Below the pieces are notes generated by a model, which was given only the letters and a program-made list of their open reading frames with translations, did no database searches and was not told the DNA's origin. The position numbers were made by a program, and so were the translations under genes. A stretch of DNA of 64,000 nt from Parapontixanthobacter sp963736595 (lineage in GTDB: Bacteria > Pseudomonadota > Alphaproteobacteria > Sphingomonadales > Sphingomonadaceae): the NCBI GenBank assembly GCA_963736595.1, contig CAVTPG010000011.1:124001-188000 (forward strand), read 5' to 3'. Positions 9,083 through 17,183 of this stretch are shown one piece after another; position 1 is the stretch's first letter; each line of letters opens with the position of its first letter.

Positions 9083-10267
9083 TCAAAAAGCCGGAATGCC
9101 GGTGATCGCGCGGCCCAGAATGAGGGCATGAACATCATGCGTGCCTTCGTAAGTGTTCACGGTTTCCAAATTCACCATGTGGCGAATGACTTGATATTCC
9201 TCGGAAATTCCGTTGCCGCCATGCATATCACGGGCGGTGCGGGCCATGTCCAGAGCTTTGCCGACATTGTTGCGTTTGACGATCGAAATCATCTCGGGCG
9301 CGAATTTGCCTTCATCCATCAACCGCCCGACTCGTAAGGATGCCTGAAGCCCCAATGCAATTTCGCTCATCATATCGGCGAGCTTCAATTGAAAGAGCTG
9401 TTTGGAGGCCAATGGAACGCCGAATTGCTGCCGGTCTAAGCCATATTGGCGTGCGGCGTGATAGCAAAATTCCGCCGCCCCCATGCTACCCCAGCTGATG
9501 CCATAACGAGCGCGATTGAGGCAGCCGAACGGACCTTTTAGGCCTTCGACATCGGGCAGCAAAGCGTCTGCGCCGACTTTCACATCTTCCATCACAATGC
9601 CGCCAGTGGTCGAGGCGCGCAGCGAGAGCTTGCCTTCGATCTTGGGCGCGGACAGGCCGGCCATGCCTTTGTCCAGCACAAAGCCGCGGATTGCGCCGCC
9701 ATGCGCTTCGGATTTGGCCCAGACGACAAACACATCGGCAAAGGGGGAGTTTGAAATCCAGGTCTTCGCCCCGTTCAGCACATATCCGTCGCCGTCTTGT
9801 TTGGCGACAGTGCGCATTCCGCCGGGGTCCGATCCGGCATCGGGTTCAGTCAGCCCGAAGCAGCCGATCAATTCGCCGCTCGCCAGACCGGGCAGGTATT
9901 TTTGGCGTTGTTCTTCCGATCCGTAAGCGTGGATCGGATACATCACGAGGCTGGATTGTACGCTGGCCATGCTGCGATAGCCGCTATCGACGCGCTCGAT
10001 CTCGCGCGCGATCAAGCCGTAAGCCACGTAATTCGCGCCCGCGCCGCCATATTCTTCCGGCACGGTTGCACCCAAAAGTCCGGCTTTTCCCATCATCGGG
10101 AACAGCTCCGGCGCGGCGGTTTCGTTGCGATATGCTTCGGTCACGCGCGGTTGCAATTCATCCTGTGCAAAGCCGCGGGCGGCGTCGCGGATCATCCGCT
10201 CTTCCTCGCTCAATTGCTCGTCAAGATTGAAGGGGTCGTCCCACGCGAAAGGCACCATGCCTGCCAT
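9083..10267 (-). CDS. gcdH: Glutaryl-CoA dehydrogenase
   Basis: 394 residues of a complete acyl-CoA dehydrogenase. Characteristic for glutaryl-CoA dehydrogenase are LNRARYGISWGSMGAAEFC, the FAD contact GCFGLTEPDAGSDPGGM, and the catalytic Glu in NTYEGTHDVHALILGRAITG close to the C-terminus. It oxidises and decarboxylates glutaryl-CoA to crotonyl-CoA in lysine and tryptophan breakdown, passing electrons to ETF. The start MAGMVPFAWDDPFNLDEQL was chosen; an upstream in-frame extension of 19 residues is Cys-rich and unlike the family. Its stop overlaps the region just before maiA, so the gene leads a small amino-acid catabolic operon. Confidence 0.88.
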   Translation of the reverse strand: MAGMVPFAWDDPFNLDEQLSEEERMIRDAARGFAQDELQPRVTEAYRNETAAPELFPMMGKAGLLGATVPEEYGGAGANYVAYGLIAREIERVDSGYRSMASVQSSLVMYPIHAYGSEEQRQKYLPGLASGELIGCFGLTEPDAGSDPGGMRTVAKQDGDGYVLNGAKTWISNSPFADVFVVWAKSEAHGGAIRGFVLDKGMAGLSAPKIEGKLSLRASTTGGIVMEDVKVGADALLPDVEGLKGPFGCLNRARYGISWGSMGAAEFCYHAARQYGLDRQQFGVPLASKQLFQLKLADMMSEIALGLQASLRVGRLMDEGKFAPEMISIVKRNNVGKALDMARTARDMHGGNGISEEYQVIRHMVNLETVNTYEGTHDVHALILGRAITGIPAF

Positions 10268-10333
10268 AAATGCTCCAGATTTTGCCTTGTCAGCCGTGCA
10301 TAGCGCCGCGACCTGACAGGGCAAAGCGATGAA

Positions 10334-10870
10334 TTAGTTTCCTGTGAAACCAAGTATCCGATAGCGGCTCTCATCGCAATCGCCGGTTACGAAAAAGCGG
10401 TCATATTTAAGCCAACTGTGGAAAGCGTAGATCCGATCGCTCGTATCGCGAGCCTCGCCATGCGCTTCGCCCAACCGCGTTCCGATGAAAAGATCAGCGA
10501 TGAAGCCGCGACGGGCCAGCATTCGTTGCGCAGCCAGCGCTTGCGGCAGGCAAATCGCATCTGTCGGGGTGTTGCGTGTAGCGCGGCGAATGGCCTGACG
10601 CACAGCGCGAACCTCTGTCGGGATTTCGCGCTGATTGTCGTCTGGCTCACGAGATGGTGCTGCGACCATGAATCGTTCGGGCCATCGGGCGGGCGGCACG
10701 AACCGCACGCGCCATTGCGCGACCATCAGCGTTAGCACGGCTTCCAATGTGATCCGTCGCTCTGCCGCTGGCAAACCAGCGAGCGTGCGAAGTTTTCGCC
10801 ATAGCGAAAAATCGCGGTGTTGCTTCACGCCTGACTGATCTTGCGCAACAGGTGACCCGGCGCGCGTCAC
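10334..10870 (-). CDS. Lasso peptide B2-like transglutaminase-fold protein, orphan
   Basis: 178 residues starting at GTG 10870, which overlaps the stop of the receiver gene (GTGA). The C-terminal part matches the Transglut_core3 / lasso peptide biosynthesis B2 type: an N-terminal helical segment (ITLEAVLTLMVAQWRVRF), then TDAICLPQALAAQRMLARRG with the probable catalytic Cys, IADLFIGTRLGEA, and FHSWLKYDRFFVTGDCDE with the catalytic-type His. In lasso clusters the B2 enzyme removes the leader peptide. Here no precursor, RRE/B1 or cyclase gene is visible nearby, so the substrate is unknown. The family assignment is from motif order and moderately secure; the function is not. Confidence 0.72.
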   Translation of the reverse strand: MTRAGSPVAQDQSGVKQHRDFSLWRKLRTLAGLPAAERRITLEAVLTLMVAQWRVRFVPPARWPERFMVAAPSREPDDNQREIPTEVRAVRQAIRRATRNTPTDAICLPQALAAQRMLARRGFIADLFIGTRLGEAHGEARDTSDRIYAFHSWLKYDRFFVTGDCDESRYRILGFTGN

Positions 10871-11229
10871 TGGCTGCCGGCAAGCGCCTCTTGCACGCTT
10901 TCGATGATACGATTGGGTGGGCACGGCTTGGCCAATGTCAGCGTTTCGGGAAACCGCTCTTCCATCTCTTCCGGTGTCAGCAAACCGGAATGAAAAATGA
11001 CCGGAACATCTTCGGCTATCAGCTTTTCCGCCAACGGAAACACCATGCCGTCGCCCAATTGCACATCGAGAATCGCCAGATCGGGCTTCTGCTTCTGAAA
11101 TGCCAGCATGGCAGAAGAAATATCGCCATGCGGGCCTTCGATTTGAAACCCAGCCTCGCCTACTGTCTCGCATAAATCGAAACCGATGATGGGCTCATCT
11201 TCTGCGACGAGGATAACGGGCTGTGCCAT
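10867..11229 (-). CDS. Stand-alone receiver-domain response regulator
   Basis: 120 residues, a single receiver domain without an output domain. The acidic pocket is in ILVAEDEPIIGFDL, the phospho-acceptor Asp in LAILDVQLGDG, and the conserved Lys in LTLAKPCPP. The start at ATG 11229 is preceded by AAGGA about ten bases upstream, and removes an upstream extension that is not receiver-like. Such single-domain proteins usually relay phosphate or bind a kinase or enzyme. It is translationally coupled to the orphan lasso-B2-like gene, suggesting a joint role. No histidine kinase lies next to it. Confidence 0.88.
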   Translation of the reverse strand: MAQPVILVAEDEPIIGFDLCETVGEAGFQIEGPHGDISSAMLAFQKQKPDLAILDVQLGDGMVFPLAEKLIAEDVPVIFHSGLLTPEEMEERFPETLTLAKPCPPNRIIESVQEALAGSQ

Positions 11230-11299
11230 CTTTAACGGTCCTTTTTTGAAACTGACGTCATCTAGCACAAAATTTGGCAGCTGAGAATTGCAGCATAAG

Positions 11300-11917
11300 T
11301 TAAGATGTTTTGCCGAATTTCGCTTCGTAATCCTCCGTGTTTCCACTTAGCAGCAGCTTGGCTTGTCCTACCCAGTCATCGCGCATGATCCGGCCTTGAA
11401 ATCGCCCCAATTGTGCATCGATGGTGGCAATGTCTGATGCGCTCCACGCCGCAATCTGGGCAAAGGAGGTCACGCCCAAATCGTTCAGCATTGCGACCAG
11501 TTTTGGACCGACGCCTTTGATCCGCGCCAGATCGTCGCCAGCAACACCATCTGTATCCAGTGTCGCTTCTGTTGGCGCAGGCTGCGGCTCTTGCTTGGTA
11601 TTTATAGGGGCAGCGGGAGCGGGAGTCGGATCGGGCGGCGTCTCCTCAGCCGGCGCAGATGTGGCGACTTGGATATTCTCTGCCGCCACGGGAGTTGGCT
11701 CGACCGCGCCGGGTTGCGCATCCTTCACAACCACCGGCGGCGCATCGATCAGCGCTTGATTACGCTTCGTTGGTTCCGCTCCGTCATCCAGCGGATCGCG
11801 CGCCGTGCCGGTCACCCGCGTCTTGCGCGAGGAATGAAAAATGTACCATGCAATCGCAATACCGATCAGCAAAGCGAGCAGCAGCAGCAGCCAATTGTCT
11901 TCGATAAGTTGTAACAT
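11300..11917 (-). CDS. Membrane-anchored helix-hairpin-helix protein
   Basis: 205 residues. An N-terminal membrane helix (NWLLLLLALLIGIAIAWYIF) is followed by about 80 residues of low-complexity, Pro/Ala/Glu-rich linker, and then a C-terminal helix-hairpin-helix domain: DDLARIKGVGPKLVAMLNDLGVTSFAQIAAW and FQGRIMRDDWVGQAKLLL. That domain is the H3TH-like fold annotated as predicted DNA-binding/flap-endonuclease-like in many bacteria, but no catalytic residues are evident. The start at ATG 11917 has a clear GGAGG eight bases upstream; a TTG at 11923 is too close to it. It lies in the OmpA-to-transglutaminase cluster. Possibly it binds DNA or protein near the membrane. Confidence 0.75.
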   Translation of the reverse strand: MLQLIEDNWLLLLLALLIGIAIAWYIFHSSRKTRVTGTARDPLDDGAEPTKRNQALIDAPPVVVKDAQPGAVEPTPVAAENIQVATSAPAEETPPDPTPAPAAPINTKQEPQPAPTEATLDTDGVAGDDLARIKGVGPKLVAMLNDLGVTSFAQIAAWSASDIATIDAQLGRFQGRIMRDDWVGQAKLLLSGNTEDYEAKFGKTS

Positions 11918-11952
11918 CGTCAAAACCTCCGACCCGGTATTACGGGGCTATG

Positions 11953-12051
11953 TTAGTCGCTATCGGTCCGGCCCCACAAGACCCAGCCAATCGCCAGGCC
12001 GAGCGTGTAAGCGACCAGCGACAGCACAATTAATTCAAGCCAGATTGCCAT
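11953..12051 (-). CDS. 32-residue single-pass membrane microprotein
   Basis: A very short frame encoding MAIWLELIVLSLVAYTLGLA followed by IGWVLWGRTDSD. It is almost entirely one transmembrane helix with a short charged tail. It begins one base after the OmpA-protein stop and ends 36 bases before the HHH-protein start, all on the minus strand, so it fills an otherwise unused gap in a tight gene string. The residue pattern (Gly-x-x-x-Gly, hydrophobic helix, charged end) and position support it being a real gene. Function unknown; likely inner membrane. A small risk is that it is a chance frame. Confidence 0.6.
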   Translation of the reverse strand: MAIWLELIVLSLVAYTLGLAIGWVLWGRTDSD

Positions 12052-12052
12052 A

Positions 12053-12802
12053 TCAGCGCGGCCCCGGCTTATCGACCGGCGTGGGCAGCAACGGCGCGGT
12101 GGACAGGACGGAAAAATCGATCCGGCGGTTGGCGGGATCGCTTGAGTCCAGCCCGTCGATGGGCAAGCTGGACCCTTCGCCGCTGGCATTCAGACTGCGG
12201 CCCGGAATGCCGCGCGACACCAATTCTGCGCGCACCGACGCGGCGCGTTCGCGCGATAAGGCAAGGTTCTCCGGCTCCGGCCCGCTGCTGTCCGTATGTC
12301 CGATAATCGCGATTTTCGCGCCGAGGCATGGCCGTAATGCTTCGGCCACTTCATCGAGCAGGCGCTCGCTCGACGGATCGATTTCAGCGCTGGATTCTTC
12401 AAAGCGCAGCGAACGGGCTTTCAACAACCCGCGCACATCGTCCTGACATCCGCGCGGGCGCATGGCTTCATCGCCAACGGTCGCGAATATCGTCCCGTCG
12501 GCCCAATGCACGCCGCCAACCCCGTCGATGGCATAGATTTGCGTGGCGACTTCGGAGCGCACGGATTCGGTCAAGTCCTCACCGCCCGACAGCAGGACAT
12601 GGCGCGAGGGCGCGCCGAAGCGGTCGGCAAAGCGCGCTGTCACCGGCGCGCCGTTCAGCGATGCAATGGTGGTTTCGGCCTGACTTTGCAGCGGTTCGAG
12701 AAAGACAGGCGCGCGGTGTTTGGCCATGAGATTCGCTGAAGCGACCACGACGGCAGCACCGGCAAACATAAGCAAAGGCGGGACGATCCGTGACACGGCC
12801 AT
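12053..12802 (-). CDS. OmpA-family cell envelope protein
   Basis: 249 residues. An N-terminal hydrophobic segment (IVPPLLMFAGAAVVVASANLM) acts as signal or anchor. The middle (AETTIASLNGAPVTARFADRF ... VATQIYAIDGVGGVHWADG) resembles a BON-like repeat pair. The C-terminal OmpA peptidoglycan-binding domain is clear: SLRFEESSAEIDPSSERLL, IAIIGHTDSSG, LSRERAASVRAELVSRGI and NRRIDFSVL. It would tether the envelope to peptidoglycan in the periplasm. It heads a minus-strand cluster whose next members are a microprotein and an HHH membrane protein. Confidence 0.85.
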   Translation of the reverse strand: MAVSRIVPPLLMFAGAAVVVASANLMAKHRAPVFLEPLQSQAETTIASLNGAPVTARFADRFGAPSRHVLLSGGEDLTESVRSEVATQIYAIDGVGGVHWADGTIFATVGDEAMRPRGCQDDVRGLLKARSLRFEESSAEIDPSSERLLDEVAEALRPCLGAKIAIIGHTDSSGPEPENLALSRERAASVRAELVSRGIPGRSLNASGEGSSLPIDGLDSSDPANRRIDFSVLSTAPLLPTPVDKPGPR

Positions 12803-12888
12803 CGCTTTAGGGAATCGCGCTCGATAAAGGAAGTGGACCGCCGAACTTACCGACGATCCACGCTTTATGCTTGTCCGAAGTTACGCGC

Positions 12889-14589
12889 TCAGGATTGCGC
12901 TTCGGCGGCTTTCACCAGCTCCAGAAACTCCTGCCGCCAGTAATCGCGCTGCGGTCCGGCCATTCGCACGATGTCGTTAAAGCCAAAGCCGTTCAGCATC
13001 GTATCGCCGCGCAATTTCTGACCGAAAGCAGCTACGGCTCCGGCAAAGGCGAAATCGCCGGAGGGCAGGGCCGCATTGCGCAAAGTCGCGCTGGGCAAGG
13101 TATATTCGATCAGCTTTGAGGTTTCGCCGTTGGGCATTTTATAGCGCAGCTTGACATGGGCTGCCTCGGCCAATCGCTTTGCAGCCGGTTTGGGCGCATC
13201 GTCATAGCGGCGCGGTGCGATCCAGCCTTTCGCGCCGGTGGGAACGACTTCGTAAATTGCCGTGACCTGATGGCCAGCACCAATGTCGCCTGCATCGACC
13301 GCGTCATTGTCGAAATCCTCTTCGCGCAATGCCCGGTTTTCATAACCGATCAGGCGGTACTGGCTGACCACCGCCGGATTGAATTCGACCTGGATTTTGA
13401 CGTCCTTGGCGATGGTGAACAGTGTGGACGACATTTCATCGCCCAGCACTTTTTTCGCTTCCAGCGCGGTGTCGATATAAGCGTAATTGCCGTTTCCGTG
13501 ATTGGCGATCTGCTCCATCATGGACTCGTTGTAATTGCCTGTCCCAAAGCCCAGCGTCGTCAAAGTCACGCCGCTGTCGCGCTCTCTCTCGACCATATCG
13601 ATCAAGCCTTCATCGCTCGACAGGCCGACATTGAAATCGCCATCGGTGGCGAGGATCACGCGGTTGACGCCGCCTTCAATGAAATTGTCGCGCGCAATAT
13701 TGTAGGCAAGCTTAAGGCCTGCGCCGCCTGCAGTCGAACCACCTGCTTGAAGCTGTGACAGAGCATCACGGATGGCGCGTGTGTCATTGGTCGGCTCCAG
13801 CACCAGTCCGGCGGCCCCTGCATAAACGACGATGGAAACGCGGTCCTGTTCGCCCAATTCGCCGGCAAGTCCGGCCAGCGCGTTTTTCACAAGCGGCAAT
13901 TTGTCCGGCCTGTTCATCGATCCGGACACATCCATCAGAAAGACCAGATTGGCAGGCGGGCGATTTTCCCGCGCAATATCATAGCCGCGCAGCCCGATCC
14001 GCACGAGCCGGGTGTCATCGTTCCACGGCGTTTTCGCAGCTTGCAAACCCACGCTGAACGGCTGGTTACGGCTATCGGGACGCTCATAATCATAGCGGAA
14101 GTAATTGATCATTTCTTCCGTTCGCACTGCATCCTTGGGCGGCATCTGGCCCAGCGTCAGAAAGCGCCGCGCATTGGCGTAAGCGCCCGTATCGACATCG
14201 ACAGAAAAGGTGGAAACCGGCTCAGCCAGCGTCAGTTTGACCGGCGAAATTTCTTCACCTTCATAACGTTCGCGATCAGGGTCGGCTGGAACATAAACCG
14301 GCGGAACGTAACGCTGCGTCGATTGCATCGACTCGTTCGCTATTCTGGCGGCTGGCATGGCGGCATCAGCTGCAGATCCGCGATTTGTCGAGCCGGTTAC
14401 AACTATGCCTTGTTCGGTCATTGCAGGGGCGGGCGGCGCAACTGGAGCAGGAGGAGGTGGGGGCGGTGCGGCGGAGGATTTGTCGTTCTGCACCATTTCG
14501 CTATTGGTGGATGGCTCATCCGTTTGCGAGGCACAGGCAGCAATTAGGGCTACCGTTGAAATGGCTATTACAGGTTTGACAAAACGCAT
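12889..14589 (-). CDS. vWA-domain lipoprotein (YfbK-like)
   Basis: 566 residues. A lipoprotein signal (AISTVALIAAC) leads to a Pro-rich tract with seven consecutive Pro, then the vWF N-terminal region (PVSTFSVDVDTGAYANARRF), the von Willebrand A domain with its MIDAS motif DVSGSM and VILATDGDFNVG, and the C-terminal DUF3520-type domain. It is a metal-dependent adhesion-type fold exposed in the periplasm or at the outer membrane; family function is not established. Between the Pro tract and the vWA domain it carries EQGIVVTGSTNRG, resembling the N-terminal motif of sphingomonad TonB receptors. The start MRFVKPVIA was chosen over an upstream GTG-like extension. Confidence 0.85.
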   Translation of the reverse strand: MRFVKPVIAISTVALIAACASQTDEPSTNSEMVQNDKSSAAPPPPPPAPVAPPAPAMTEQGIVVTGSTNRGSAADAAMPAARIANESMQSTQRYVPPVYVPADPDRERYEGEEISPVKLTLAEPVSTFSVDVDTGAYANARRFLTLGQMPPKDAVRTEEMINYFRYDYERPDSRNQPFSVGLQAAKTPWNDDTRLVRIGLRGYDIARENRPPANLVFLMDVSGSMNRPDKLPLVKNALAGLAGELGEQDRVSIVVYAGAAGLVLEPTNDTRAIRDALSQLQAGGSTAGGAGLKLAYNIARDNFIEGGVNRVILATDGDFNVGLSSDEGLIDMVERERDSGVTLTTLGFGTGNYNESMMEQIANHGNGNYAYIDTALEAKKVLGDEMSSTLFTIAKDVKIQVEFNPAVVSQYRLIGYENRALREEDFDNDAVDAGDIGAGHQVTAIYEVVPTGAKGWIAPRRYDDAPKPAAKRLAEAAHVKLRYKMPNGETSKLIEYTLPSATLRNAALPSGDFAFAGAVAAFGQKLRGDTMLNGFGFNDIVRMAGPQRDYWRQEFLELVKAAEAQS

Positions 14590-14673
14590 CGTGATTCTCC
14601 CCACAGCGATGCGTATGTAATACTGTATCCTGAGTTGAATGCTGTCTGAACGTGCTTTTTCAGCGACGAATTG

Positions 14674-16203
14674 TCACGGTTTTGTAGGCGTTTCCACATC
14701 GTCTGCTGCAGCGTCGCCGCCGACATTCTTGCGAAACAACACGCGATCTTCCGGTCCGAAACCGCGATGCCAGATGACAAAACCATAAGTCAGCAGGATG
14801 GCGGGAACGCCGAATGCCAGCTCCGCCCACTCGGGGAGATACGTGACGGCCATCCCGACCAGCACGGCGGGCGCGGTCGCGTAAACCAAGGCCCAGCGCC
14901 AGTTGTTGATGCTATGGCCAAGGATGCGCGATAGTAATCCGGCTTTTACGAGGGACGCCATGCCCAGCGCCAGCATCAGCGCAATCGCTGCACCAGCGGC
15001 CTTGAACCCATCGTCGAGATTCAACCGCTCGGCAGTCAGGATAAAGGCGACGGTCAGCACGCCTTGCAGCGCAATTGTGCCGAGCGAAATCCACAAATTC
15101 TTGACCCGCGCCATATAAACGAGCGCGGCTTCGGACACGACTGCGGTGGCAGCAACCACTTCGGCGGCCAACAGGAACGCCAGCGCGCCGGTCCCGCCGA
15201 CAAATGCCGGTCCGACCAGTCCCATGATCGCCTCGCCCGGTATGCCAAGTGCCAGCGCGATCCCGGCTTGTGCCGCGATGATCCAGAATCCGACCTGACA
15301 CACTTGCTTGGCAATCGCTTCGTAGTTTTTGACTTTCAGATTTTTGGTGATGACTGGTCCCAAAATCGGTTCGAAACTGGTTTTTAACTTTTGCGGCAAG
15401 CTGGCGACTTGCTGCGCCACATAGTAAATTCCGACGGCGGTAGGAGAGGCGAAAAAGCCGAGGATAAAAATGTCCAGTCGCCGCGTGCCCCATTCGATGG
15501 CATCGGCAGTGGCCAAGGGCAGCGCGCGGGCAGTCTGCTGCCCCAACTTTGCTGGGCTGGGTCGCCATGCTTTGGGCAAGCCATAGGTGCGGAAAAACGA
15601 CCACAACCCTGTTGCAAGGCCGGCAAAGATCGATGCGATATAGGCAAGCGACAACCCGGCTTCAGGAATCACGTAAAACAACAATCCGGCCATGATCGAA
15701 ATCGTCCACGGCTCGACAATGGCGCGGGCGCGTACCGTGGTCGCGATATCGTATTTGTAGGCCTGCGCCGCCAGCACGATCTCCGTCAGCGCATAGGCCG
15801 GAATGGCGAGGACCAGCAGCTTGTCGATATCGGTGTAAGTCCCGCTCGGAAACATCGGGGCAGGGACGAACCACAGGAACAGTGCCGCCAGACTACTGAA
15901 CAAAAACGCCAACAGCATTCCATCGAACACCAGATTGGTCGGATTGCCTTCGCCTTCGGACAGGCGCTGCGCCAGCCCACGTTTCTCGCCCAGCGAACAC
16001 ATCAGCGCGACCAATTCCACCACCACCAGAGCCGAAGCGAACCGGCCCAAGGCCTCGGCACCATACAAGCGTCCAGCTATGAACAGGAAGGGCAGGCGCG
16101 CGGCCAGGCGCAACAGGAAACCGAAGAAATTGGTCCGGCCACCTTTGGCAAGCGCCTTCATATCGTCTTGAGGCTGCTCCGGTAACGCCGCAGTGTCGCT
16201 CAT
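14674..16203 (-). CDS. Polysaccharide flippase (MOP superfamily)
   Basis: 509 residues with about 12-14 predicted membrane helices. The N-terminal half has the polysaccharide-synthesis pattern FFGFLLRLAARLPFLFIAGR and GAEALGRFASALVVVELVAL; the middle has TADAIEWGTRRLDIFILGFF and GIYYVAQQVASLP. It would flip a lipid-linked glycan across the inner membrane. It lies 9 kb from the polysaccharide locus, downstream of gpsA, whose stop overlaps its ATG (ATGA), so expression is coupled to gpsA and tsaD. The cytoplasmic C-terminal tail is acidic. The substrate is unknown. Confidence 0.8.
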   Translation of the reverse strand: MSDTAALPEQPQDDMKALAKGGRTNFFGFLLRLAARLPFLFIAGRLYGAEALGRFASALVVVELVALMCSLGEKRGLAQRLSEGEGNPTNLVFDGMLLAFLFSSLAALFLWFVPAPMFPSGTYTDIDKLLVLAIPAYALTEIVLAAQAYKYDIATTVRARAIVEPWTISIMAGLLFYVIPEAGLSLAYIASIFAGLATGLWSFFRTYGLPKAWRPSPAKLGQQTARALPLATADAIEWGTRRLDIFILGFFASPTAVGIYYVAQQVASLPQKLKTSFEPILGPVITKNLKVKNYEAIAKQVCQVGFWIIAAQAGIALALGIPGEAIMGLVGPAFVGGTGALAFLLAAEVVAATAVVSEAALVYMARVKNLWISLGTIALQGVLTVAFILTAERLNLDDGFKAAGAAIALMLALGMASLVKAGLLSRILGHSINNWRWALVYATAPAVLVGMAVTYLPEWAELAFGVPAILLTYGFVIWHRGFGPEDRVLFRKNVGGDAAADDVETPTKP

Positions 16204-17183
16204 GCGCGGCTTTCGCTGGTCAGCGGGCGGGCGAGCAATTGCGCGACGATTGCGCGGGCGTCATTGCCGGTCAGCAAATCGCGCACCGCTTCGGCAATCG
16301 GCATTGAAAGATCGTGTTTGTGGGCCAGTTCCACGAGGATCGGCGCGGTGTGCGCGCCCTCGGCCACGGTGCGGCGATCGCGCATCAGATCGGCCAATGT
16401 CTGCCCTTCGCCCAGCGCCTTGCCAAGCGAGAAATTGCGACTGGCGGTGCTGGTGCACGTCAGCACCAGATCGCCCATTCCGCACAGCCCTGCCAAGGTG
16501 TCGCGCCGCGCGCCCAGCGCCTCGCCAAAGCGCAGCATTTCGGCATAGCCGCGCGCGATTAGCGCCGCCCGTGCATTTTGCCCCAGCGCCAGACCGTCCA
16601 CCACACCGCAGGCTATCGCAAGGACATTTTTGACCGCTCCAGCGACTTCCGCACCGATCACGTCATCGCTATAATAAGGCCGGAAAGTTGGTCGCGCGAT
16701 GCTGCTGGCAAGCCGTTGCCACTGGCCGCGTCCGCCTCCGCACGCGATCGTAACGGCGGTAGGCAATCCGGCGGCGACTTCATGCGCGAAGGTCGGGCCG
16801 GACAGGACCGCGATGCTACTTTCGCCGGCGATGCTATGCGCCACTTCGTGCATCATGCGTCCGGTGTCAGCTTCGATCCCCTTGCTGCACAGCACCAGAT
16901 CGGCGGGATGGCGCGACATTTGCTGCAAGACCGCGCCCATATGCTGCGCTGGTGTCACGACGAGCAGGGCATCGAGGCGCTCCATATCGGCCAGATCACT
17001 GGTGGCAGTGATCCGCTCAGACAAAGCCGCATCAGGCAGATAGGCGGTGTTACGATGCTGTGCGTTGATCGCATCGACCAGTTCCCGCTCGCGCGCCCAC
17101 AACATAACCTCGCGGCCATCCGAGCTGAGCATTTGCGCCAGCGCCGTGCCCCAGGCACCTGCTCCCAACACGCCGATACTCAC
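16200..17183 (-). CDS. gpsA: NAD(P)+-dependent glycerol-3-phosphate dehydrogenase
   Basis: 327 residues. The N-terminal Rossmann motif is IGVLGAGAWGTALAQ. The substrate/catalytic part has LVLCSKGIE, SGPTFAHEVAAGLPTA, the Lys in GAVKNVLAIACG and GLCGMGDLVLTCTS, all typical of GpsA. It reduces dihydroxyacetone phosphate to sn-glycerol-3-phosphate for phospholipid synthesis in the cytoplasm. The start is GTG 17183, overlapping the tsaD stop (GTGA), which decides between it and a long unrelated upstream extension. It sits between tsaD and the flippase in one overlapping transcript. Confidence 0.93.
   Translation of the reverse strand: MSIGVLGAGAWGTALAQMLSSDGREVMLWARERELVDAINAQHRNTAYLPDAALSERITATSDLADMERLDALLVVTPAQHMGAVLQQMSRHPADLVLCSKGIEADTGRMMHEVAHSIAGESSIAVLSGPTFAHEVAAGLPTAVTIACGGGRGQWQRLASSIARPTFRPYYSDDVIGAEVAGAVKNVLAIACGVVDGLALGQNARAALIARGYAEMLRFGEALGARRDTLAGLCGMGDLVLTCTSTASRNFSLGKALGEGQTLADLMRDRRTVAEGAHTAPILVELAHKHDLSMPIAEAVRDLLTGNDARAIVAQLLARPLTSESRA

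Noticed and set aside
10334..12802. Complete lasso peptide biosynthesis cluster
   Set aside because: Only a B2-like protein is present; no precursor peptide, RRE/B1 protein, asparagine-synthetase-like cyclase or transporter is found nearby.
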